NCBI GenBank assembly: GCA_934636265.1
Contig: CAKUAD010000005.1
Coordinates: 21,007-85,006, forward strand
DNA from: an uncultured Flavobacterium sp.
GTDB lineage: Bacteria; Bacteroidota; Bacteroidia; Flavobacteriales; Flavobacteriaceae
Direction of reading: 5' to 3'
DNA: 64,000 nt
Each line of letters starts with the position of its first letter. Position 1 is the first letter of the stretch. Below the pieces are notes generated by a model. The model saw only the letters and a program-made list of their open reading frames with translations, was not told the DNA's origin and made no database searches. Both the position numbers and the translations under genes were made by a program. Shown piece after piece: positions 1 through 7,817 of the stretch.

Positions 1-2
1 CG

Positions 3-677
3 TCGGCCGGCAAAATGGTGCGCGAATACATGGCACTCCAAAAAGAATTCCAGACCATCAGCATTGATTTTATCAAGAATAATCCGGATTCGTTTGTAGC
101 AGCCATGCTTATCCGCAGCATGTTCAACACCCCGACGCCCGACGTTCCAGCCATTAAGGGTTACTATGACAACCTGACGCCCGAGGTTAAGAAAACGCGT
201 CTGGCCCATACCATCCTGCGCAAGCTCAACCAGATGAAGACGGTTGGAATTGGCCGCGTGGCTCCCGATTTTCAGGCACCCGGTCCTGATGGAAAACCCG
301 TGAGGCTGAGCCAGTCGCTGGGCAAATTGACCATCCTGGATTTTTGGGCTTCCTGGTGCGGACCCTGCCGTCAGGAGAATCCCAATCTGGTAGCGATTTA
401 CAAAGAATTTCATGATCGCGGGCTCAACATCATCAGTGTTTCGCTCGATCGTCCCGGCCAGGCTGACAAATGGAAGGAAGCCATCGCCAAAGACGGAATG
501 ACCTGGACTCACGCCTCTAACCTGATGTTTTGGGACGATCCGGTTGCCAAGACCTACGGAGTCGAATCGATCCCTAAAATGTATCTGCTCAATGAAAGGG
601 GAATTGTCGTGGCCAAAGACCTTCGCGGCGAAGAACTTAGAGCCAAGGTAAAAGAGTTTATTGAAGGAAAGCGATAA
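3..677 (+). CDS. TlpA-family thiol:disulfide oxidoreductase (5' end outside window)
   Basis: Thioredoxin-fold protein of the TlpA/ResA (AhpC-TSA/Redoxin) type, expected to reduce or isomerise disulfides on the outer face of the inner membrane. The visible part holds a helical N-terminal stretch of about 75 residues and then the thioredoxin domain. Its active site FWASWCGPC is at about residues 110-118 counted from the ATG at 15, with the cis-proline loop in ESIPKMY. The frame stays open to the window edge, and an ATG at 15 leaves no signal peptide. So the true start, probably with an export signal and a DUF4369-like N-terminal domain, lies upstream. It converges on the SIMPL gene and shares a terminator with it. 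Confidence 0.85.
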   Translation, partial: SAGKMVREYMALQKEFQTISIDFIKNNPDSFVAAMLIRSMFNTPTPDVPAIKGYYDNLTPEVKKTRLAHTILRKLNQMKTVGIGRVAPDFQAPGPDGKPVRLSQSLGKLTILDFWASWCGPCRQENPNLVAIYKEFHDRGLNIISVSLDRPGQADKWKEAIAKDGMTWTHASNLMFWDDPVAKTYGVESIPKMYLLNERGIVVAKDLRGEELRAKVKEFIEGKR

Positions 678-710
678 AAAAATCCCGGACGTAAATCCGG
701 GATTTTTTTA
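676..710. terminator. Bidirectional intrinsic terminator
   Basis: Inverted repeat aatcccgga-cgtaa-tccgggatt flanked by an A-run on the left and a T-run on the right, sitting exactly between two convergent genes. It can therefore act as a rho-independent terminator on both strands. The stop codon of the minus-strand gene lies inside the T-run. Confidence 0.9.
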
Positions 711-1382
711 TTGTAGCAGGAAGCTCACCGTGACGTTTGCCTTGACGTCAAGTTCGCCAACGGCTAAGGTGGGTTGGGCTTCGTCGGCTGATTTTGCCAT
801 CGCCATTTCATAATGTCTTGGGAAGTATGCCGGTTGGTCAATCTCGGTGATCGCGATGGCTATTCCGGCTTTTTGGCCAATGGCCGATGTAAGATCGTCG
901 GCTTTGCGGCGGGCGTCCAGCATAGCTTTTTTGCGCGCCTCGGTTTTGGCTTCTTCAATCTTTGAATATTTGAATTCAACCGATGAAATCTGATTCACAC
1001 CTGCATCGATAAGAGCTTCCATCAACTTGTCGTAACGCGTAAGGTCGCGCAGTAAAATGGAAATGGTTTGCGAGGCAAAATAAGTGTACTTCTTTTTTTC
1101 GTAATCGTACTGCGGATGGAGTGCCACCCGCTGGGTCATGACGTCTTTTTCAGCAATTTTGGCTTTGCCGATAGCCTGTAAGACCTTGGCCACGGTGGCG
1201 TCGTTTTGCTTTTTGACATCGGCTGCGTTTGAGCCTTTGTTCTCGATGGAAAAAACCAGTTGCGCCTGATCAGGGATTACCGAAACCGCTCCCTGGCCGT
1301 TGACGGTTACATGGTTTTGCGGTCTTTCCTGGGCATAAAGTCCCGATGTGATCAGTGTAAAGATAATAAGTGCTTTTTTCAT
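708..1382 (-). CDS. SIMPL (DUF541) domain exported protein
   Basis: 224-residue protein of the SIMPL/DUF541 family, found in periplasmic or outer-membrane-associated proteins of poorly defined role (named after a mouse signalling molecule). The frame is open to 1490, but the start at 1382 gives a clean signal peptide (MKKALIIFTLITSGLYAQ), so I chose it; the longer frame would also run into the upstream rhomboid gene. The body starts with VTVNGQGAVSVIPDQAQL, the usual SIMPL opening, followed by the long Ala/Lys-rich helix EARKKAMLDARRKADDL. It lies 43 bp downstream of the rhomboid gene on the same strand and is likely co-transcribed with it. Confidence 0.85.
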   Translation of the reverse strand: MKKALIIFTLITSGLYAQERPQNHVTVNGQGAVSVIPDQAQLVFSIENKGSNAADVKKQNDATVAKVLQAIGKAKIAEKDVMTQRVALHPQYDYEKKKYTYFASQTISILLRDLTRYDKLMEALIDAGVNQISSVEFKYSKIEEAKTEARKKAMLDARRKADDLTSAIGQKAGIAIAITEIDQPAYFPRHYEMAMAKSADEAQPTLAVGELDVKANVTVSFLLQ

Positions 1383-1425
1383 GACAGATTGTTTAGTGTT
1401 TGTGCGATTTTCAAGGATTGTGCCA

Positions 1426-2073
1426 TTAGAGCTTGCCGGTGCGTGCCAGGACAAACAAAATTGCAATAGGGACCGCCAACAAAATGACAATCAACGGATT
1501 ATGCGTTAACAATTCCGGAACCGATGCAAGGGTGAACACATAACCGCCAATGGCACCGCCAAAATGAGCGTCGTGCCCAATGTTGTCGCGGCCTGACTTC
1601 ATACCGTAAATGGAATATAGAAGGTAGAGCACGCCAAAAATATACGCCGGAATTCCCGCAAACGGGAAAAAGATAAAGTAAATCTCACCCTCTGGACGCA
1701 GCAGAATGGCGCTGTACAAAACGCCCATCACCGCTCCGGAGGCGCCAACCGCACGGTAGTTAAAATCATTTTTGTGAAAGTATAGCGCCAGCAGGTTTCC
1801 GCTTACCAGGCTGACGGCATAAATCAGCAAAAAGGTAAAGCCGCCCAACAGGGAAATCACCACATCGGCAAAAAAGAACAGCGTAATCAGGTTAAAGGCC
1901 AGGTGTGCCAGGTCGACGTGCAAAAACGCCGAGGTGAAAATGCGGTGTTTTTCGCCCGCCCGGATAGCGCCGACGTGAAATTCGTTCTTTCTAAAAAAGG
2001 CCAGATCGTTAAAGCCTTTCATGGAGACCAACACATTGATTGCGATAAGACCCAAAAGAATAGTATTCATCAT
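1426..2073 (-). CDS. Rhomboid-family intramembrane serine protease
   Basis: Six- to seven-span membrane protein that cleaves transmembrane substrates within the bilayer. The catalytic pieces are all visible in 215 residues: HxxxN (His57, Asn61) for the oxyanion site, GASG with Ser112, and His170 in DAHFGG for the Ser-His dyad. So it should be active, unlike many rhomboid pseudoproteases. Two adjacent ATG codons (2073 and 2070) can start it. A perfect TATCTTTG -7 promoter element ends one base before the first ATG, which suggests a leaderless transcript beginning at or near the second ATG. The SIMPL gene follows on the same strand. Confidence 0.9.
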   Translation of the reverse strand: MMNTILLGLIAINVLVSMKGFNDLAFFRKNEFHVGAIRAGEKHRIFTSAFLHVDLAHLAFNLITLFFFADVVISLLGGFTFLLIYAVSLVSGNLLALYFHKNDFNYRAVGASGAVMGVLYSAILLRPEGEIYFIFFPFAGIPAYIFGVLYLLYSIYGMKSGRDNIGHDAHFGGAIGGYVFTLASVPELLTHNPLIVILLAVPIAILFVLARTGKL

Positions 2074-2074
2074 T

Positions 2075-2104
2075 CAAAGATAATCATACCGTGGTGCACG
2101 GCAA
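2075..2104 (-). promoter_or_regulatory. Bacteroidota-type promoter of the rhomboid gene
   Basis: On the minus strand: TTG (2104-2102), 19-bp spacer, TATCTTTG (2082-2075). This fits the Bacteroidota consensus TTG-N17-23-TAnnTTTG. It ends one base before the first ATG of the rhomboid gene. Confidence 0.7.
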
Positions 2105-2124
2105 GCCCGAAATCTTTTTAACCG

Positions 2125-2132
2125 TATATTTG
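2125..2132 (+). promoter_or_regulatory. Probable -7 element of the acyltransferase gene
   Basis: TATATTTG, matching TAnnTTTG, 15 bp before the ATG at 2148. No clear -33 TTG lies at the right distance, so only the -7 half is supported. Confidence 0.5.
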
Positions 2133-2147
2133 CAGTGATTTTTTAAT

Positions 2148-3047
2148 ATGCAACGCCTCGCCTACATTATTGTTTTTCCTTTGCTCTGGCTGATTTCGGT
2201 GATGCCGTTCCAGTTGATGTATGCGCTGTCGGATGTGGTGTACCTGCTGGTTTATCACGTAGTAGGTTACCGCAAACGCGTGGTGCGTCGCAACCTGGAG
2301 TTGGCGTTTCCTGAAAAGACAAAAGCGGAAAGACTCAACATCGAAAAGGACTTTTATCGCCACATGTGCGACATGTTTCTGGAGATGATCAAAACGATGA
2401 ACATATCGGAGGACGAAATCCGCAAACGGTTTGCCTTTACCAATATGGACGAATACCTCGATCTTGAAAAGAAAGGCAAAAGCATTGTCATGATGGCAGC
2501 GCACTATGCCAGCTACGAGTGGGTCATCTCGATGAATTACTACATCAGTTTTGATGGGTATGCCATTTACAAGCGCATCAACAATCCGTACTTTGACCGC
2601 TTGGTCCATCGGATACGGTCCAGATTCCGGGCACATCTGATCACCACCAAAAAAACCATCGATACCATCAGTGAAAATGAAGCGGCCGGCCATCGGGGCG
2701 TTTACGGTTTTGCCGGCGATCAGGCGCCCAAGTCGACCAAGATCTACCATTGGGGAAAATTCATGAATCTGGACACACCACTGATTACCGGCGGGGAAAT
2801 GTTGGCCAAGCGCTTTGACATGAACATGATTTACCTCAATGTCGAAAAGGTAAAACGCGGACATTACCAAGGCACTTTTATTCCGCTGAGTGAAGATGTG
2901 CGCGCCGCCCGCGACTACGAACTCACCGATGCCTACATGGCGTTGGTTGAAGCGCAAATCCGCAAAGCCCCGCAGTTTTATCTATGGACGCACAAACGCT
3001 GGAAATCAGATGCGTACAAGTCTAGAACTCGAACCAACCGGAAATAA
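2148..3047 (+). CDS. LpxL/HtrB-like lysophospholipid / lipid A acyltransferase
   Basis: 299-residue inner-membrane acyltransferase of the lipid A biosynthesis (LpxL/HtrB) family. Such enzymes add a secondary acyl chain to lipid A; in Bacteroidota the same fold can also act on other lipids, including ornithine lipids. There is an N-terminal hydrophobic segment (residues 3-37), then the HX4E catalytic motif HYASYE (His119, Glu124), and the family motif GDQAPK at about residue 190. Its 3' end overlaps the convergent PLP-enzyme gene by 26 bp. Which lipid it acylates cannot be told from the sequence. Confidence 0.85.
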   Translation: MQRLAYIIVFPLLWLISVMPFQLMYALSDVVYLLVYHVVGYRKRVVRRNLELAFPEKTKAERLNIEKDFYRHMCDMFLEMIKTMNISEDEIRKRFAFTNMDEYLDLEKKGKSIVMMAAHYASYEWVISMNYYISFDGYAIYKRINNPYFDRLVHRIRSRFRAHLITTKKTIDTISENEAAGHRGVYGFAGDQAPKSTKIYHWGKFMNLDTPLITGGEMLAKRFDMNMIYLNVEKVKRGHYQGTFIPLSEDVRAARDYELTDAYMALVEAQIRKAPQFYLWTHKRWKSDAYKSRTRTNRK

Positions 3048-4506
3048 CCTCGTTGGCACAGGGAGCGTCCTTGTGCAGATACTCATTGGTGTTTTTGTCG
3101 TAAATGTAATCCTTGGCCCACTCGGTGTGGTTTTGCGCCAGTTGGCGGATGGCGTTGCAAACGTATTGAACCTCGGCATCAGTTGTAGTGGGGTGAATCG
3201 ACATGCGTATCCATCCCGGTTTTTCCAAAAGTTCACCCAGCGAGATCTGGTCGGTCAGGCGGTGCGAGGTTTCGCGGTCAACGTGCAACAGGTAATGCCC
3301 GTAGGTTCCGGCGCAACTGCACCCGCCGCGCGTCTGGATGCCAAAGCGGTCATTGAGAAGTTTGACGCCCAGATTAAAGTGAAGTTTATCAATGTAAAAT
3401 GAAATCACGCCCAAACGGTTCCGGTGTTGTCCGGCCAAAACCGTCAGATTGGGAATTGTTGAGAATTCATCAAAGATGTGGTTAACGATCTGGTGCTCGC
3501 GTTCCAGAATGTTGTGCGTGCCCATCTGCTCCTTTAGCCTGATGGCCAAAGCCGTTTTGATCACCTGCAAAAAACCGGGTGTCCCGCCGTCTTCGCGGTC
3601 TTCGATGTTTTCGACGTATTTGTGTTCCCCCCACGGATTGGTCCAGGAAACCGTTCCGCCGCCTGGGTGATCGGGCACCATGTTGCGGTACAATTTGCGG
3701 TTAAAGACCAAAATGCCGGAAGTGCCCGGTCCGCCTAAAAACTTATGTGGCGAAAAAAATACCGCGTCAAGTTGACACTCAGGATCGGCCGGATGCATGT
3801 CAATGTCGACATACGGTGCCGAACAGGCAAAATCTACAAAACAAACACCGCCCGCGCGATGAATCATCCGGGCCATCTCGTAGTAAGGTGTCACAATCCC
3901 GGTTACGTTTGAGCATGCCGTAACCGATGCGATCTTAAGCGTATGGTTCTCGTACTGGCCAAGCAAACGCGCAAATCCATCAAGACAAACCAGCCCGTCG
4001 GCCGTGGCGGGAATCACCTCGACGGTAGCTATTGTTTCCAGCCATGAGGTTTGATTGGAATGGTGCTCCATGTGCGTAACAAAAACAACGGGGCGCTTCT
4101 CGGCCGGAATCCGGGTGTATTCTATGAGGTTTTCAGGCAGTTTTAGCCCAAGGATCCGCTGAAATTTGTTGACTACGCCCGTCATTCCGGTTCCGGTTGC
4201 AATCAGTATATCGTCCTGGCTGGCGTTTACGTGGTTTTTGATGATTTGACGCGCCTTGTGATAAGCCAGAGTCATCGCGGTTCCGGAGGCTGTGGTTTCC
4301 GTGTGCGTATTGGCAACAAAAGGCCCGAATTCGTGGAGCATCTTATCCTCGATCGGGCGGTACAGACGGCCTGACGCTGTCCAATCGGTATACACCATTT
4401 TTTGCGGGCCAAATGGGGATTCAAACGCCTGATCGATGCCGACGATGTTGTCTCGGAAAGGCTTGAAATACTGCTCGAGTGAAGTTTGGACGGTTTGGGG
4501 TGTCAT
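3022..4506 (-). CDS. Class V aminotransferase-fold PLP enzyme (cysteine desulfurase-like)
   Basis: 494-residue PLP enzyme of the class V aminotransferase / cysteine desulfurase-selenocysteine lyase superfamily. Visible motifs: THMEHHSNQTSW (His near the cofactor ring), VDFACSAPY (Asp225, pyridine nitrogen contact), SPHKFLGG with the Schiff-base Lys255, and a cysteine-bearing loop RGGCSCAGTYGH near residue 395. At this length it is larger than IscS/SufS (about 400 residues), and no suf or isc genes are nearby. I therefore call it a desulfurase-like PLP enzyme of unknown substrate rather than SufS. A TATATTTG -7 element lies 16 bp upstream on the minus strand. Confidence 0.8.
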   Translation of the reverse strand: MTPQTVQTSLEQYFKPFRDNIVGIDQAFESPFGPQKMVYTDWTASGRLYRPIEDKMLHEFGPFVANTHTETTASGTAMTLAYHKARQIIKNHVNASQDDILIATGTGMTGVVNKFQRILGLKLPENLIEYTRIPAEKRPVVFVTHMEHHSNQTSWLETIATVEVIPATADGLVCLDGFARLLGQYENHTLKIASVTACSNVTGIVTPYYEMARMIHRAGGVCFVDFACSAPYVDIDMHPADPECQLDAVFFSPHKFLGGPGTSGILVFNRKLYRNMVPDHPGGGTVSWTNPWGEHKYVENIEDREDGGTPGFLQVIKTALAIRLKEQMGTHNILEREHQIVNHIFDEFSTIPNLTVLAGQHRNRLGVISFYIDKLHFNLGVKLLNDRFGIQTRGGCSCAGTYGHYLLHVDRETSHRLTDQISLGELLEKPGWIRMSIHPTTTDAEVQYVCNAIRQLAQNHTEWAKDYIYDKNTNEYLHKDAPCANEVISGWFEF

Positions 4507-4522
4507 GCCTTAGAAATTTGGG

Positions 4523-4530
4523 CAAATATA
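4523..4530 (-). promoter_or_regulatory. -7 element of the PLP-enzyme gene
   Basis: TATATTTG on the minus strand, 16 bp before the ATG at 4506, in the divergent gap that also serves the T9SS cargo gene. The -33 element is not clear. Confidence 0.5.
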
Positions 4531-4593
4531 CTGATTTACGATTTCGTCTGTGTTGAATCAAAAAATCCCTACTTTTACGATAAACCCTCTACC

Positions 4594-5730
4594 ATGAAAA
4601 AAACACTACTCGCCATCATACTTGCCGCAAACGCTGCATTGGCCCAAAACTCAAGGCTGACTGAAATCTGGGAAAACGAGGCTTGGAAAAATTCCAAAAC
4701 CATCACTTACGAATATCTAGCAGGCGTACCCAGCCAAGAACTCCATCAGGTTTGGAATGGATTGACTGAAAGTTGGTTAAACCAAACCAGAACTTTGTAT
4801 ACTGACCAATCCATAGTCCAGCGCATTTCGCTGACGCAGAACTGGATTCCGGAAACGCAGATTTGGGTTGATGATTTTCGCGTTACTACGCTGTTTGTCG
4901 ACCAGATTATCCGTACCAAGGAAGCCTGGACCGGGTCGTCATGGATCAACAGCGAGCGATCGATTGATGAAATTGTGCCGCAAACCTCCTCGACCCTCAC
5001 GCATCAAATCTGGACATCGGGCGCCTGGACCAACTCACACCGCACGATCACAACCTTTGGACCCAACGAATCCGAGATGGAAGTGATCAATCAAAACTGG
5101 GATGGAACCCAATGGGTAAATGTCTCACGCCGCGAGGTGACCGTTCTGGCGGATTTTCAATCAACCACCCAAACGATCGATCAGGTTTGGGAGGCCGATG
5201 GCTGGGTAAACGTTGCGCGTACTTTGGCGCAAAATCTATCTGAAAATCAGCATCAAAGCCAGTTCTTCAACTGGCAGGATCAGTGGCAACTCGACTCGCG
5301 CACGGTTATAACCACAACGGGCGAAAATTATCACTCACTTTCAGAAAACTACGAAGCCGGTGATGACCAATGGATTCCATACGCCCAGCATTTCAGGGTG
5401 ATCGATGAATTAGACGAGATCAAAACATTTCAGAATTTTATCGGAAACTGGATCAACGACTATCGCGAAACCACCAACTGGAGTGGAATCCTTCAGGATG
5501 AAAGACCGTCGCGAAATGTAGTATCGGTGTACCCAAATCCAAGCGCCGACACCATCCATGTATCAGCATTGCAAACTGTGCAATCGTACACGCTTTTTGG
5601 GATCAACGGGCAACTGATCAAATCCGGAAAACCCACCAATGACCAGTTCAGCATTGATATCAGCACGCTAAAAAACGGAGTCTACATCCTGAGTGCCGAC
5701 GGCGAGATTTTGAGAATCATCAAGCGTTAA
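4594..5730 (+). CDS. T9SS type A cargo protein made of W-x-N tandem repeats
   Basis: 378-residue secreted protein. Start chosen at 4594 because it gives a signal peptide (MKKTLLAIILAANAALAQ). The region from about residue 22 to 300 is built of roughly ten degenerate units of 25-30 residues around the pattern QxWxxxxWxNxxRT: for example VWNGLTESWLNQTRT, IWTSGAWTNSHRT, NWDGTQWVNVSRR and VWEADGWVNVART. The last about 75 residues are a type A sorting domain (VYPNPSADTIHV ... LKNGVYILSADG), which directs export through the type IX secretion system and surface attachment. I do not recognise the repeat as a named domain; by composition it could be a beta-propeller or beta-solenoid surface protein. 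Its TAA overlaps the stop codon of glmM. Confidence 0.85.
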   Translation: MKKTLLAIILAANAALAQNSRLTEIWENEAWKNSKTITYEYLAGVPSQELHQVWNGLTESWLNQTRTLYTDQSIVQRISLTQNWIPETQIWVDDFRVTTLFVDQIIRTKEAWTGSSWINSERSIDEIVPQTSSTLTHQIWTSGAWTNSHRTITTFGPNESEMEVINQNWDGTQWVNVSRREVTVLADFQSTTQTIDQVWEADGWVNVARTLAQNLSENQHQSQFFNWQDQWQLDSRTVITTTGENYHSLSENYEAGDDQWIPYAQHFRVIDELDEIKTFQNFIGNWINDYRETTNWSGILQDERPSRNVVSVYPNPSADTIHVSALQTVQSYTLFGINGQLIKSGKPTNDQFSIDISTLKNGVYILSADGEILRIIKR

Positions 5731-7115
5731 AGGCCAGCAATCGCCTTCATTTCCTGCATAATCCGCAAGGCGAGTTCATCGGCGGCCTGTTGCGTCGCGG
5801 CTTCAGTATAAATGCGGATAATCGGCTCGGTGTTGGATTTTCGCAAATGAACCCAGCTGTCGGCAAAATCGATTTTCACGCCGTCGATCGTAGAGATTTC
5901 TTCGTTTTGATAGCGCTCGGCCATGACCGTTAAAATGCCATCCACATCGATTTGCGGTGTAAGCTCGATTTTGTTCTTGCTCATAAAATACGATGGATAG
6001 GTCTTTCGGAGTTCGGAAACCTTCATCTTCTTTTCGGCCAGATGCGTCAGGAACAAGGCCACACCCACCAGGCTGTCGCGACCGTAGTGCGATTGCGGAT
6101 AAATGATTCCGCCGTTGCCCTCGCCACCGATTATGGCGTTGTTTTTCTTCATCAGTTCCACCACGTTCACCTCGCCTACCGCGCTGGCCTGGTACGTTCC
6201 GCCGTGTTTTTGCGTCACGTCTCTCAGTGCGCGTGAGGATGACAAATTGGACACCGTATTGCCGGGAGTTTTGCCCAGCACGTAGTCGGCAACGGCCACT
6301 AAGGTGTATTCTTCGCCAAACATTTCGCCATCGTCGCTGATAAACGCCAGGCGGTCTACGTCAGGATCGACCACAACGCCAAAGTCGGCTCTTTCCTCGA
6401 CCACCAGTTTGCAAATATCAGTCAAATGCTCCTTTAACGGCTCGGGATTATGTGGGAAATGTCCGTCGGGTGTGCAATACAACTTGACGACTTCGACGCC
6501 CATCTCTTCCAGTAGTTTTGGAATGATCACGCCGCCCGATGAATTCACGCCATCGACCACGACCTTGAATTTGGACTCGCGAACTTTATCAGCATCCACC
6601 AAAGGCAGCGCCAGCACTTCGTCAATATGGATGTCCATGTAGGCGTCGTTTTGGGTGATGGTTCCCAGGTTGTCAACCTCGGCAAAATCAACCGAATCGC
6701 TTTCAGCTATTTCCAGAATCTGCTGGCCATCGGCACCGCTTAAAAATTCACCGCGCGCGTTGAGCAGTTTCAAAGCGTTCCATTGCTTGGGATTGTGCGA
6801 CGCGGTCAGGATGATACCGCCATCAGCCTTTTCCAACGGAACGGCAATCTCTACTGTAGGCGTCGTTGAAAGTCCAAGATCTATAACATCGATGCCAAGC
6901 CCAACCAGGGTATGCATCACAAGATTGTGGATCATCGGGCCTGAAATGCGCGCGTCACGGCCAATGACTACCGTCAGTTTGTCTTTTCCGGTGTGTTTTT
7001 TAAGCCATGCACCATAGGCGGCGGCAAATTTTACAGCGTCGATGGGTGTCAGGTTGTCGCCGGCTTTTCCGCCAATGGTTCCCCGAATTCCTGAGATTGA
7101 CTTGATCAGTGTCAT
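5727..7115 (-). CDS. glmM: Phosphoglucosamine mutase
   Basis: 462-residue phosphohexomutase that interconverts glucosamine-6-phosphate and glucosamine-1-phosphate on the way to UDP-GlcNAc for peptidoglycan and lipid A. The four-domain pattern is complete: phosphoserine loop TASHNPKQWNALK (Ser106), metal loop DPDVDRLAF near residue 250, sugar loop GEGNGG near 330, and phosphate-binding loop RKSNTEPIIRIYTEA near 430. Phosphomannomutase or phosphoglucomutase activity is a reasonable alternative within the family, but the short length and opening (SISGIRGTIGG) fit GlmM best. It converges on the T9SS cargo gene, the two stop codons sharing the palindrome TTAA. Confidence 0.85.
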   Translation of the reverse strand: MTLIKSISGIRGTIGGKAGDNLTPIDAVKFAAAYGAWLKKHTGKDKLTVVIGRDARISGPMIHNLVMHTLVGLGIDVIDLGLSTTPTVEIAVPLEKADGGIILTASHNPKQWNALKLLNARGEFLSGADGQQILEIAESDSVDFAEVDNLGTITQNDAYMDIHIDEVLALPLVDADKVRESKFKVVVDGVNSSGGVIIPKLLEEMGVEVVKLYCTPDGHFPHNPEPLKEHLTDICKLVVEERADFGVVVDPDVDRLAFISDDGEMFGEEYTLVAVADYVLGKTPGNTVSNLSSSRALRDVTQKHGGTYQASAVGEVNVVELMKKNNAIIGGEGNGGIIYPQSHYGRDSLVGVALFLTHLAEKKMKVSELRKTYPSYFMSKNKIELTPQIDVDGILTVMAERYQNEEISTIDGVKIDFADSWVHLRKSNTEPIIRIYTEAATQQAADELALRIMQEMKAIAGL

Positions 7116-7145
7116 AATTTTGTTTGGTTAATTTTAATGGACACG

Positions 7146-7167
7146 CAAATATACTTTGTTATCTTTG
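7146..7167. promoter_or_regulatory. Overlapping divergent -7 elements for glmM and the ACP phosphodiesterase
   Basis: On the minus strand TATATTTG (7153-7146) faces glmM. On the plus strand TATCTTTG (7160-7167) faces the next gene, whose ATG is at 7197. Both match TAnnTTTG and lie within 22 bp, so the two transcripts probably start back to back. Confidence 0.5.
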
Positions 7168-7196
7168 AAGATGACCCATTTACGCAGCATCCATTT

Positions 7197-7787
7197 ATGA
7201 ACTTTTTGGCCCACATCTTCCTCTCCGGTGATGACCCACAAATCAAAATCGGCAATTTTATGGCCGATGGCATCCGCGGACAGGACTACCTTGCGTATCC
7301 GGAAGGAATCAAAAAAGGGATTTTGCTGCACCGGGCCATTGACACTTTTACTGACGAACACCCTGTTTTCCGTCGCAGTACGAAGCGTCTTCACACTGAA
7401 TTCCACCATTATTCGGGGGTGATTGTCGATGTGTTCTACGATCATTTCCTGGCTAAAAACTGGAAAATCTATCACGCTGAAAATCTTAAGACTTACGCCC
7501 AGTCATTTTACAATCTGCTTGAAGAAAACTATGACATCCTTACGCCAAAAGTCCAGCACCTTTTGCCCATCATGATCAAGTACGACTGGTTGGCAAGCTA
7601 TGCAAGTGTCGACGGCATCAGCGCTATCCTTTCGCAGATGGACAGCCGAACCCAATATAAGTCCGGCATGACAATGGCCGGGGCGGCCCTGCTACGCCAC
7701 TACGATGAGTTTGAAACTGATTTTACCGAGTTCTTTACCGATTTGCAAATCATCTGTCGGCAAAAACTCAATGAACCAAGCACATAA
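7197..7787 (+). CDS. Acyl carrier protein phosphodiesterase (AcpH-like)
   Basis: 196-residue protein of the DUF479/ACP phosphodiesterase family, which removes the 4'-phosphopantetheine arm from holo-acyl carrier protein. Family landmarks follow in order: MNFLAHIFLSG at the start, GNFMADGIRG, GILLHRAIDTFTDEHP and VDVFYDHFLAKNW, whose His and Asp residues probably bind metal as in HD-type hydrolases. The frame is open from 7137, but the start at 7197 matches the family exactly and puts the -7 element upstream. It is followed by the ClC channel gene after 30 bp. Confidence 0.85.
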   Translation: MNFLAHIFLSGDDPQIKIGNFMADGIRGQDYLAYPEGIKKGILLHRAIDTFTDEHPVFRRSTKRLHTEFHHYSGVIVDVFYDHFLAKNWKIYHAENLKTYAQSFYNLLEENYDILTPKVQHLLPIMIKYDWLASYASVDGISAILSQMDSRTQYKSGMTMAGAALLRHYDEFETDFTEFFTDLQIICRQKLNEPST

Positions 7788-7805
7788 CCACTCACCCATT
7801 TTGGC

Positions 7806-7813
7806 TATTTTTG
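7806..7813 (+). promoter_or_regulatory. -7 element immediately before the ClC gene
   Basis: TATTTTTG (TAnnTTTG) four bases before the ATG at 7818. If used, the transcript would have almost no leader. No -33 element is evident. Confidence 0.4.
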
Positions 7814-7817
7814 CCAC

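Noticed and set aside
2118-2957. 279-residue open frame on the minus strand
   Set aside because: It is entirely antisense to the acyltransferase gene, whose motifs are clear, and its translation is low-complexity in His/Phe/Val with no family resemblance.
3022-4506. SufS cysteine desulfurase
   Set aside because: Length is about 90 residues over SufS and no suf or isc genes are adjacent; only the fold and cofactor residues are supported.
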